DNA of 64,000 nt from Volvox africanus. Taxonomy: Eukaryota > Chlorophyta > Chlorophyceae > Chlamydomonadales > Volvocaceae. Within the stretch, counting starts at the first letter, position 1, and each line of letters opens with the position of its first letter. Positions 12,001 through 23,241 of the stretch are shown here, in pieces. The translations under genes and the position numbers were made by a program. The notes under the pieces were generated by a model. The model did no database searches. It was not told where the DNA came from and worked only from the letters and a program-made list of their open reading frames with translations. The stretch is taken from contig BSDZ01000004.1 in NCBI GenBank assembly GCA_030268105.1, positions 4,695,001 to 4,759,000 on the forward strand. The letters are read 5' to 3'.

Positions 12001-15000
12001 ACGTATATTGTGCTGTTTTGGAAGGAACGGGCGTGGAAAAGGGAAGGAGCTGAGTACGTCTAGGATACGAAAGGAAATGTTTGGGATTGGCAAAGGAAAG
12101 GGTCAGATTTGTGCTTACAGGGTGGACACGCCCTCTGTATTGCGCTGGGCCGGGCTCGCTTCTGGGGTGCTGGACCAGGCTGGCTTACGGGTTTCTTAGT
12201 ATTTGTCATTTGGAGATGAGACACTAAATGGAGCCCGAAAGCCCGAAGATGTGATGTTGCCACTGGTATGTATATGTGGGTGTGACCCAACTCCGCGCAG
12301 GTCAGACATCGGACTTGGAGATGACACTGGCCACGCCGCCTCTGCACGATGTGCCGGTACTGGCGCCCGGTGAGCTGGAGTCGCTCTGCGATATGGCCTG
12401 CGAATGGTGCCTGCTGTTGGCCTCGGGCAGGTGGGCCCAGGGCAAGGCGAGGGGGGAAGGGTTGGGAGGTGCGGAGACAGGAGGAGAGGGGGAGATGGCG
12501 GATTGGAGGGAAGGAAATATATTCGTTGATCTCCGGCGTGCAGAACTCGTACTGTATGAGTTATACGTATACCATTAATACTGGCAAAATCAAAGTTTAA
12601 GTAAGCGAAAAATTATTGAGGCAGGATGGGAGATAGGACGACTTCGGCTTGCTGGCTGTAGTATGCGTGCTGCCTGAGCGTGCGTGAGTTTGCGTATTTT
12701 GGGGGCATCGCAATGGTCCTGCTGTTGGCGGGCGTTCAACATGGTCTGATGCAATCCGGTCTACAGCTTGGTAGACGTCAATACACATTTCGAGCTTCCC
12801 CTGTCTGCCATTAATCCTCGAAAACTGCATTTCATTGTATTCATACTCTTATTCCCCTCGGTCCCTGCTGGTCAGGTCCAGCAAGCTGGAGGAAGTGAAC
12901 GTAGGTATGGCTGGAGTGGCCTCTGCAGTGCTGCTGGCAATCTGCACACCATCAGCCCCGCTGCTGATGGCGATGGGGGCGGCAGGCCAGGTACGTTACG
13001 GAACCTGGTGATACGTCCATCCTCCCACTTACTCACCCCACCTTCTGCACTCACTCCTCATGTTGCTCTCCATGACAGTGAGACCAATCGTTAATTCGGC
13101 CCGTGGCATCACGCTGTATACTATTGCTCCAGGTCGTCCGGGCCCTATGCCTGCCGAATCCCCCAGCGGATCTGGTGCGCCTAGCGGTGGCCTGCTTCGA
13201 CGCCCTCACCCTCACTTGCCCCGCGCCGGCAGCGGAGGTGCTGCTGGCCAAGTACCGCCCGCCGCCGCCGCAGGCCGCGCAACGGGTCGGCAATGATGTC
13301 GCGGTGAAGGCTGGAGAGGAGCCCACAGCGGCTCTGGAGGTCAAGGTGGGTAGACGGCTTTGTGCCAGAGGCAAATCGACAAGACTTAGGGTGGACTAGC
13401 GGGATTGCTGGTGGCTTCCGCCGCCGTGAGATTGCGATGCAGACGGATGCAGCTGAGTTTGATGACTCGGCCTCTGCTACTTTTCCGGCTGTTGAAGTCG
13501 TCATCCAGCGTGTCTGGGCGCGCACAAGTCTGTCACGCACTTCCAGAGACTTCACGATTTCCGTTACAGGTCATGGGCGAGGCTGACGGAGTAACAATTG
13601 GCCAGCTGGAATGCGAGACGGAGGTCTCCCAAGGTCACCCGAATGGTTCGCATCAGGTGGGTCTTGGGGCATGTAGCTGAAAGGAAATCACGAGTGAAAC
13701 GAAATGAATACACACAACACCAGAATTGATGATTCCAATAACTAAAGGGTGGGCTATAGGATCCTCTATCAGAGACCCGAAATATTGGGCTATACCTGCA
13801 CGCATCCGTATGGGCGTATGGAGCATGGGGTCTCGGTTAAGCTCAATTTGGAAACCAGAAAGATTCATATATACACCTCGTAGGATGGTTTACGTGGGCT
13901 TTCCTGCTGGCTTGCTGGGTGCTTGGCTGCGTGCTGCAGGAACCACTCAGATCCCGTGTGGAATGAGATTGCGCTGAGATTGTGAAAAATCGCTTTGCCT
14001 GCAGGGAGCAGCCGCCGTTAAGAGTGAAGGCACTGATGATAACGGCGACGGCGGCGCCGTATACGGCGATGGACATTTGCGTGATGGCGGTGACGACGGG
14101 GACGGCCATGACAAGATCCCACGCCGCCGGTCTAGCGCCTCTGGCGTCGATGGCGAAGGCGGTGGCGATGAGGAAGGTGAAGGCGAAGGAACCGAGGATG
14201 ACGACAGGGCACGATTGCACCAGACCGGCTCGGGTGCGCTTACTCGGTCTGCCAGTGGTGCAGCTGTCGACGGCGAAGATGCCCTTATGGAAGGTAGGTA
14301 GTTTGACACAAAATGTACGACCAAATGGCTTTTCGCGTCGTGGCTGTCAGTGTGGACATGGACATGTTTTAGCAGCTGAGGAGCGAGGAGTCTTAAGCAA
14401 GGCAGCACTTGATTGGTCGCCAACGTGACGGGGGGTTTGATGGTGTGCTACTGCTTTCCTCGTAAGTTCTTCATATGGACGTTGTGGGCCGCTTGGTAGC
14501 GCCACCGACCGTTTTAGGCATCCAGGGTTGCGTCGTGAAGCGGTAGGTGTTTCCAGCAGGGCTGAGTCCCTGATATTCAGTAGATGATTAGCACGAAAAT
14601 ATGGTTGTGCTTTACCCTGCCGTCACCTGGGCGCAGATGAGCTGTACGCTGGCTATTATGACCACTTTGATGATGAATACTACGCTGCTGGCGGAGAGGA
14701 GGAGTTTGTGGCTACTGAAACCGCTGTGCTTGCGGGCGACGTGGGTGCGGACGGCGATGATGATGGAGCGGGCCAACTGGAGGAGAACCGTGAAGTGGAC
14801 GTAGAAATGCTGGAGCAAGGGCCTGGTGGGGCATCCTGTGACGAGACGCACGGACGTGGAGACGGGGACGACGACGAACGGAAATGCAGCAGCAGCGGCG
14901 GTGGCGACCGAGGAAGTGACAGTAGCAGTGAGTCGGATAGCGACGGTGAAAAGTCCGATCGGCAGTCGGGGGACAGTCCGCCGCCAGGGCAGCGGCGGAC

Positions 15001-18000
15001 GGGGGACGACGGCGATGGCGGCGTGCAAGCTGTGGCAGGCGATACTGGGGCGCGTGGCGAGGGCCAGGGTGTGGTGGCTGGTGTGCAGCCGGTGGTAGCC
15101 ATGCCGGCAATAACACCAGGCGAGCCAGGCGACGCTGGCATTCGGCTGCCTGACGGAAAACAGGTGCACTCGCGTGCTGTGGCGTCCGTAGTTGCTGAGG
15201 CCGGCAAGGATGAGCGGTCCGGCGGCGGCAAGGACGGCACTAGTAGGAAACCATCCGCACGGGAAAAAGGAAGTAACAGGGACCGTGGCCGTGATCGGGA
15301 CCGAGATCGAGAGTCTGATCGGGACCGGGGTCGCCGGGAGCGGGGCTCCAGCCGCGACCGTCGGGAGCAGCGTGGTGGCGAGCGCCGCCGCCGCCGCCGC
15401 GGTCGATCTAAATCACGATCTAGATCCAGATCGCGACCCAGATCGCGTTCTAGATCACGGTCACGGTCTGGCATCCGGTCTAAGGTGTCTCGCAGTATGC
15501 GGTCACGGTCACGGTCACGGTCGCGGATGCGGATCAAATCCGAGGCGAAGGCTGCAGATGCATTGACAGCAATGGTGGCTGCTCAGCCACCCCCGCCCCC
15601 GCCGCGCCAGGAGCTGCCCCCGGTCTCTGCTGCTAAACCGCTCCTAACTGTCATGCTACGCCGGCCTCGCACTCCCGCTGTAGCCATGGCTGTGGCCCGC
15701 GTCATGCGCAGGCTGACAGTGGCCGACCTAGTTGGCAAATGCGCACTGGCTTGCCAGATGTTAGTGGCGGCGGTCCCGGCTGCCGGCACCAGCACTGGGG
15801 GTGCCGCCGCTGCTGCAGCGGCGGTCATGGAGGCCATGCTACCATTACGGCAGCTAGTGGCCATGCTACCCGATTTGGCTGAGGCGGCCGCCGCCGGCGC
15901 CGTTACGGGTGCAGGTTCGGGCACCCGGATCCCCCTCCTTAGCTCAGCACTAAGCGCAAAGGTTGCTCAAGCATCCAGCGATGCCGATGGCCGATCGTTG
16001 GTTCCGGATCCACCGGCACTGGACCCGCCCGTGCTGCAGATCCTTGCTGCGCGGCCGCTGTTTACGTCGCTCGCGGGCGCTTTAAATGCCGTGCACGTAC
16101 ACGCGGGATTGCTGCGCAAGGCGATGGAAACTGCCACCGCGTCTGCCGCAGCGGCAGGTGGCGTGGAGGCCGCTGCAGTGGCCGCAGCCCAACAGGCTGC
16201 ACTCTATGCGCAATCACACCTGCAGGCGGTCCACCAGGCGCTGCTGTTAGGTTTGCGGATGCTGTTAACCCCCCTGCTCTCCACCCCAGGCGGCCTGGCC
16301 CTGGTAACGGCGCCGGCATCACGCGCCGGTATTGCTGCACTGATCACGGCGCTCGATCCGACAGCACAGGACGCCGTCAGCATCGCGACAGGCGTTGGCG
16401 CGCCCGCCCCCCGGCGTGCGGTGACCACCGCTGCTGCCGCTGCCGCTGCCGCCGCTGGTGGCGGTAGCGCCTTTGGGCCGGCGGCGGAGCTGGCGGCAAT
16501 GCTGTGTGATGCGCTGGCGGCGGACGTGGCTGTCAGGGGCCTTGCTGGCGCCGGCGCGGGTGGCGTGCAGGGCGTGGTGGCGCTGGACCAGGCGGCTATC
16601 TACGGAGCCATGGGTCCATCAATCCTGACGCTGCTTCACATGTGCGCCGGCTCTGAGCCGGGCCGCCAGGCAGCAGTGCTCGCGCTTTCATCCTCGCGGC
16701 CAGCGTTGGCGACGCTGCTTCGTGCCGTGCGTGCACGTCCACGGGCGGCGAAGGCGCTAGCGGCGGCGGCGGCAGGGACAGGGGTGCACGCTGGCGGTGA
16801 TATGCATGGTGGAGGCCGCGGGGGTTTGCTGTACGATGAGGATGACGAGCATGACACGGTGTGTGAAAAATGAATAAGAGGGCGCAAGGGAGGGGTTTGG
16901 AGTCATGGCGGAATCGACAATCCGACAAATTCAAAAGAGCTGCACAGCTACTGCATAGGACCTAATTGGTTTGCGTGGCGATAATGTAGGCGCTGGCTGG
17001 CTTTTGGGACTTAAAGCACCTGGCTAGCATGTGTCCTTGACATTATCCTGCGCGGTGCCTGCATGTCATTTCTCTTGCAGTCCTTTCAGGCAGAGAGCTT
17101 GTACGGCAGCGCGCTGCTGCTGTGGCTTGTACGAGACACCCGCCTGCAGGCGCTGGCGGGCTGGCTGCCTATTGCAGGTGAGACCCGGGGGGGGAAGGGT
17201 AGTGGTGGCGGCGATGATGATGGTAAAGATACAACAGACCCGGTGCCAGGAACCACCCAGGGTGGCGGGGGACTATGCAGGGCGTCGTAACTTAGCCCAA
17301 TCGAGGCGCGCTGTTATCCTTTGGCGTTTTGCACTGGGTTTTCTCAGGAGTGGGAGAGGGCAGATTCTGAGCGCATCCTTATTTTTTATGTCAGCTTGGT
17401 GTGCCCTTGTATGTTAGCCACCAGCTGAAGTCCACCCACCTCATCTGTACAAACGTCCTCTGGTCTTTTAACGCCTACAAGTGCTGCTTTAAGTCCGCAA
17501 GGCTGAACCCAGTCGCATTAACGTTCCCCGTCAGGTGGAATTGCGGATGCTGCACGCGTGGAGGCTGAGCTTTTGGGATCGGTCTCGAACTCGACTCTGC
17601 TAGGCGCTATCGGTTGTGACGCCGAGCTCGCACGCCGTACCGCGAGGGAGCTGCAGGTGGGATGCGCTGCTGTTTTGGGTTGCTGGAGTTGTTGAAGCTG
17701 CCCCTCCTTGCATTGATCTTACCCTGATCAATTTCCTCCGCGCGCGCTAGTTCATCTTGTTGCATCCACACCCGCTGAGCTGTATGCATGTCGTATGTGT
17801 GTTGTGCATGTCGTGACGCCCTCTCCGGGCAGGGTCGCGCTGAGGCGGGAATGGCGCTCATGACCGGCGGCGTTGCAGCGCTACTGCGACTGCTGGAGGA
17901 CTCGTTGCCGCGGCTGGAGGCGACTGGGGCCGGAGACACGGCCACGGTGAGCCCGCGGAGGCGCCAGGGGATGGGGACGAGAAGTGGGATAGGGTTGGTG

Positions 18001-21000
18001 ACATGGCGGTATCAAAGCGCCTGATAAGAGGCGACGCGTTTGGTCGGGTATGAGCCTCCTGCGCCGGGGCAGTTGCAGGGAAGAGGCTCACCCGAGTGAA
18101 GCGGTTATGCGTGCGGTGCATCGTGCATGCAATTGCGGGATGAGGTGTAGCAAGGACAGGTAGCTAATTTCTTCCACCCTGCGAACCTTCTGAGCCAGCT
18201 CTTACTCTCCGTCCCTTTCAATCCCTGGACGCCGGGCGCAACATGATCCGTGGGGACGCCATAGCAACAGCAAGCTCAGCAGGGCCAGCAGGCTCAGCAG
18301 GCCCAGCAGCAGCCACAGCCGCGATTGGTTCAGGTGCCTCGTGGCATCGACGTTCGCGCAGCTGCAGCGCTGGTGCGCGCAGGCGGCGAGCAACGTGCGG
18401 CCTCAGTGACGGCTTCCCTGGAGCTCCTGTCCGTGCTGATGCGCGGCGGGGCCGCGGGGGGTCGTACAGTTGCAGTGCAGTTGTATGTGCAGGGTGCGCT
18501 CGGTGTTTTCGAGCGCGGGGTCCGCACCGGCACTGCGGCCGTACGTGCGACTGCACACGACGTTGCCTGGGCACATGCCGGCGGCGACGCCCTGGATGCC
18601 GGAGAGCGTGTCCGGAACCGGCGTGCCGCGACTTCGTTGCTGGCGGCGGCATTGCAGGCCACATCGGCGCTGCTGATCGCCCTTCGACCACTGGCTGCAG
18701 CACCTTCGTTGCCGCAGACTGAGGGCGCCGCTGTCGCCTCTGGCCTGCGCCTTCGCAGCCGGGGCGTGGTCGATGCGCTGTTGGCTGCGCACGCCGTCAC
18801 AGTGTTATCGTACGATAGCCTGGCAGCGGCGCTCGCAGGCGGCGCAGCCGCGGGCACGTCAGGTGTGCCTGGCGCTCCGTCGGGGTCCTATGAACTGCTG
18901 CCAGCGCGGCTGGCTGTGGCGGCGGCGCTCGGCGCCTGGATTGACGCAAGCTGGGAGCCCCCCGTGCTGCCCGCAGCCTTTGGAATTGCACACAGCTATC
19001 GTAAGGACGCGGCCGCTGATAAGGCCCATATGGGCATAGGATATATTCTTAGCGCAGCTTGTGGAGTTGGTGTCGTAGGCGATGGCGCGGGCATTGGTGA
19101 AAGCGCCGCTTCCACGGGGACGATGGCGGCACCGGAGCGAGAGGCCGCTAACACGTGTTTGTCGCCAGAGCAGGTCTATTGCCTGATCAGCCTGCTGGGA
19201 GATTTATTCCCGCGTGAGTGGCCGCCACCGCCAACACCGGGGCAGCCCCAAAGCGCGGCGCTGCCGCCGCCGACCAACATGTCCAAGCGGTCGCTGCTGG
19301 CGAGGTGGGCAGTGGGGTTATGTATCAATTGGGGTTATGTATGATCACTTTGAGCTGCATATTAACCTGATTGGCTGTCGTGGCTCTGTCCAGCACCTTA
19401 CCTCATTCTACCGGTCTCCTGACTCATTTAAACTTGCTCCTTCGGTCAGTCCCAGTGGCGTTTCCTGCAGCCCCCATTTCTTTAACTGCCTGATGTTACT
19501 CAATCCTATCTGATTTCCATCCTCTCCCACGAAACACAGCGCGCTGGAGACCGTATCGGGCCAGTTCTTGCGGTTACTATCCTTTGGCTATAACTCTGAG
19601 TCGCGGCTGGTCCGCTGCGCCACCGTGCGGATGGTCGTGAAGGCAGCAGGGCTGGGAGGCGGCATGCCCACCTTCCTGGCAGCGCCGCTGGTGGAGGCAC
19701 TGGCAGCTTTGGTGCGTGGCGGCCCAGGCATCGGCCCGGGCGCCGCAGCGCCGCCATTGACAGATGCCAGGCGGTTACTGGAGGTGCTAGCCCCGCTGGC
19801 ATATAAGGCGACCATAAAGGTAACCTTCCTTACTGCAGCTTGTCCGAAAGCGAAGTGCCCTGTTGGCGCACATACAGAAGCCGTCGTTTAATGTTTTCCA
19901 ACATTCCCATAATCGACTCTTCTTCCTCGCGACTTTGTACCCTACGCCCTCACTGATGCAAAGAAGAAAGGACGCGGCTGTTGGAGCGTACGGAGATGCT
20001 GAGCTTCCTGCCAAGCCTTCTGCAACACGCACTCTCTGGGTCGCTGTGCTGCTGTGTGCGCGTGACTCCTGCGGTCCCACATACCGCATAGGCGTGTCTC
20101 CGGTTGTTTGGTGCCATCGATGTTCATATATAATATCGTATCGAAGCTCTTGTTCTCACATCTCTTCCATCTCATGAGATAACCTCATATTCGCACATGT
20201 GCCCTGCATAGGCTGCTCTTCTAGACGCCCGTGCCGTGAGCTGCTTGTCCCGATTCATTCACAAGCTCGTATCCTCAACAATTGGCGGCAGCAACACTGC
20301 CGGTGCTGCGGAGGCTGCGGAGGTGCCGGTCGTCACGGGGCAGGCGCTCGAAGCATTACGCCTGCTGGCGGACCCCGACCTATCACTGTCTCCCGGTTCG
20401 CCGCGAGAGGCACGACAGCGCGAGGACGTGCCGTCGGTGGCAGAGGCAACGGCCATGGTAACGGCGCTGCTGAGCTGCTTGCCGTATCTTGGCGTCAATG
20501 CCAGTCTGGCGGCTGCGTTGCTGGGGGGGCCATCTTTTGGGCTCGCGACATACCCTGCGGGTCGCGCGGCACTGCGGCAGGGTGCGATGAAATGGCACAG
20601 CGCACAGGTGCGGAGGAGAACATTTCCCTTATTGTTCAACAACTTTCCGGTACCCATAATCGATATGCCGAAAGGGGCCCACTGCATCTCTGCCACTCGG
20701 GCATGAACTTAGATTTTTCTGCTAGTGGGAGTTTGAGTTTGTTCCCGCTCGCACAGTGTGTACTTGACAGCCCCCTGATCAATTCGGTAATGTTCCCCCG
20801 CTGTGCCTCGTCCTGGACATTTGCGCGTGGCCAGGCGGGCATCGGCGCCAGTGGCGGCAGCGACCTGGCCCGCCTGGTGGAGGCACTCCGCTGGGCTGCA
20901 GGCCGCCTGCGTTCCTCCGCAGACAGCGCCAGGTCCTCCGCGGCCGGGGGCGGGGCGGCCGCGCAGGAGGGAGCCGTGGTGGCGGCCGCCTGCAGTGAGG

Positions 21001-22470
21001 TACGCACGTCAAGATCGTAGGGGCGTGCTCCGGTCTGAAGTCGGTAAGAATGTACAAGGTTTGTCCTGCCGCCTATGCGTCATGCCCATTACAGGTGGCA
21101 ACAAAGCTGGAGGAAGTGGCTAGCTCCACCACGGAAGCCGATATTGATACCGACTTCCCACCGCCGCAGCCGGCGCCTCAGCGGTTCGTAGCCGCCGTTG
21201 CCGCTGCAACGGAGGCGGCGGCCGCGGCCGCAGCGGCAGCAGTTGGCGCGGCGCCGGGTTCTGCGGCAGCAGCTTCTGCGGCAGCCGCGGTAGTGGCAGC
21301 GGCGGACGCTGCGGAAGGTGATCTTGGCGATCTGGGTTGCGGTGGAGGCGCTGGAACCGTGTGGCCTTGGCCGGCCGTCTGCGACAACGCGACGCAGTCA
21401 TTTTGGCGCTATTGCCGAGCACGGGTGGTGCGGGGCAACGCCAGCAAAAAGCTTATACGGTACGGCAAGGCCACATTAGGGGTTTCTATCGCGCGAATCT
21501 TCTAGATAGGGATGAGATAATCCAGAGTGCTTCTTACTGATGCTCGGTTGCTGAAGGCAATACTCCTGGCTGCCACATCCCATGGGTTACCCCTCCAAAA
21601 CCCCAGATGGGAATGTGGCGCTGCCGGGGCCGCCGCATCTGTCGCAGCGCTCTTGCCGCCGGAGCCCCTCTCCCGCCGCCGGCGGCCTCGAGACGTGCCG
21701 CGGCCCACATCTGCAGTGGTCAAGCCACCTGCTGTCGGCGATGGAGCTCCTGCTGGTAGCGGCGGCGGTGCTGCTGCTGCAGCTGCCGCTGCTGGCGGCC
21801 GTGGGTCCGGTCGTGCCGCAGATAGCGTCGCCAGCAGCGCAACGGATGATGAGATCCCGATTGTGACGGCGCCACGCCGCCGCGGTGACATGCGGCCCCG
21901 GGGTAGCAGCAGTCGCGCACCTTCAAAACATGTCGACGATTATCAGCGCATGACGGGTGCGGCGACATCGCCGCCAGTGGCCCCGGCAGGAGCTGCCTGT
22001 GCCGGTGGGGCTAGTGTCGGTGGTCCTGCCCCCATGGAAAGCCATGCCTCCCCAACAGGCCCACGGGTGCCGATGGGTCCGCCGCCGCCGCGCCCACCAC
22101 CTGGCCCGCCCCCACTGACAACCAGCTGTGTGCCGCTTTCGGGTCTGACAAACACGGGAATGGGCACGGGCATGAGCGGCTTCAGGCCGCCGTCTTTGCA
22201 GCCGCTGCCCAGCGCCGACGCCGATTCGCTATATGATGACCTATTTGCAACGCCGGGGTCATCTGGTGGCGGTGGGCCGATGGGTCGGACGCAATCAGGG
22301 GGCGGCGCCGCGCTTCAAGGGCGTAGCAGCAGCGGCTCGGGCCAGTTGGGAGGAGCAGGCAGCATTGGTGCCAGTGGAGGCGGCGGTGGAGGCGGCTTGC
22401 CGCCACCGCCTCCTTCGACGCTCCTACAGCAGCAACGGCGTGTTCAGCAGCAGCAACAACAACAGCAAAG

Positions 22471-22521
<51 letters not shown>

Positions 22522-22562
22522 GATCCAACAACCGGTGCATTCTGCAAGGCCACAACAACATT

Positions 22563-22608
<46 letters not shown>

Positions 22609-23241
22609 CCATCAACAGCAGCAGCAGCAGCCGGGAGTCATTGGCGCGGGGGGGGGGAATGATACGGCCGGGATGACGTCGCAACACATCGCGGTAGGGA
22701 CTTCCATTGGATAGCTATGGGAACCTATCGCTCGTTTGTGTTATGTCCGGATGTTGGGCTGGATGGACGAGCAGCGGTCACCTCATGTCCGCCTGCCTTC
22801 GACTACATGGGCTGCGTTTGTTGTTTGAATTCTTAAGTTGGTTTCCTCGCGTATCTCACCTTCTCCGTCTTGCAAAGCTTGCCCAGGCAGGTTCGGTCCT
22901 TTCTGGCCCGTCGTCAATGGTGCACTATGTTTCTGCAATCAAGTCATGTTTTGATCATTGCCACATATATTCTACACACATGTTCGTTATTGTTCAGCTC
23001 TTTGTCGTACTCGAATCGTTGGATCCCGGAAACCCAGATTCCGATCCTCGTACTTGTTCCCTGCCGTCCGCTCATGTATATTGTTTTATCCGCCCCTCTC
23101 ATCCCGTCGCTGTCACAGACTCTTCTCCGCGACCCGGACAAGCTGAGGACCCTCCTGGCCACCAACCCCGCCCTTGCCGCCATCATTGCGAAGAACGCCT
23201 CCAACATGGGCCTCAACCTTCCATCGATGCAGCGCCATTGA
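9008..23241 (+). CDS. VIR: Virilizer/VIRMA homologue, m6A methyltransferase complex scaffold
   Basis: Scaffold subunit of the nuclear m6A mRNA writer complex (known partners in plants and animals: MTA/METTL3, MTB/METTL14, WTAP/FIP37). Exons: 9008-9145, 9919-10125, 10599-11049, 11472-11625, 12121-12190, 12306-12430, 12876-12990, 13133-13345, 13570-13656, 14005-14293, 14637-16858, 17081-17177, 17535-17656, 17833-17946, 18265-19304, 19540-19819, about 19971-20040, 20212-20607, 20835-20999, 21095-21459, 21607-22693, 23119-23241; phases agree except around the 19971 exon. The N-terminus has the Virilizer pattern: DVLLFSRSF, VRFSSPVTLTRIV, VTDHVILRGRYTSVEVQLYG. The middle is helical and alanine-rich (for example SPEQVYCLISLLGDLFP). 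The C-terminus has WEC, then APSKHVDDYQRM as in plant VIR, and ends DPDKLRTLLATNPAL. Oddities: an acidic stretch, an Arg/Ser-rich block at 15262-15550 (about residues 825-920) and long Gln runs. Roughly 2,500 residues. Family call is firm; small exons are provisional. Confidence 0.88.
11216..11240. repeat. TA dinucleotide microsatellite in a Virilizer intron
   Basis: About twelve TA units lie in the intron between the exons ending at 11049 and starting at 11472. Confidence 0.9.
15262..15550 (+). other. RS/RD-rich domain encoded inside the Virilizer homologue
   Basis: Within the large exon 14637-16858, the frame encodes first an Arg/Asp-rich run (RDRGRDRDRDRESDRDRG), then Arg-only runs, then alternating Ser-Arg dipeptides (SRSRSRSRPRSRSRSRSRSG) and a second SR block. 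Such domains are known from SR splicing factors, where they are phosphorylated and bind other RS proteins in nuclear speckles. It is in frame with the acidic segment before it and the Ala-rich helical segment after it, with no splice signals forcing its removal. Confidence 0.85.
22438..22630 (+). repeat. CAG/CAA trinucleotide tract encoding polyglutamine in Virilizer
   Basis: Interrupted CAG and CAA codons encode several Gln runs (about 8-18 residues each) separated by short Arg, Pro-Ile-Gln and His interruptions near the C-terminus. In the other frames the same DNA gives poly-Ser and, on the minus strand, poly-Leu; these are shadows. Confidence 0.9.

Noticed and set aside
14680..15537. Long minus-strand frame full of Arg-Asp and Arg-Ser pairs
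   Set aside because: It is the complement of the RS-coding stretch of the Virilizer exon. CGG/CGA/GAT-type codons read as similar pairs on both strands, and the plus frame is fixed by flanking phase-consistent exons.
22424..22687. Poly-Leu and poly-Ser frames
   Set aside because: Other-frame readings of the CAG/CAA tract; the Gln frame is the one continuous with the Virilizer C-terminal motifs.
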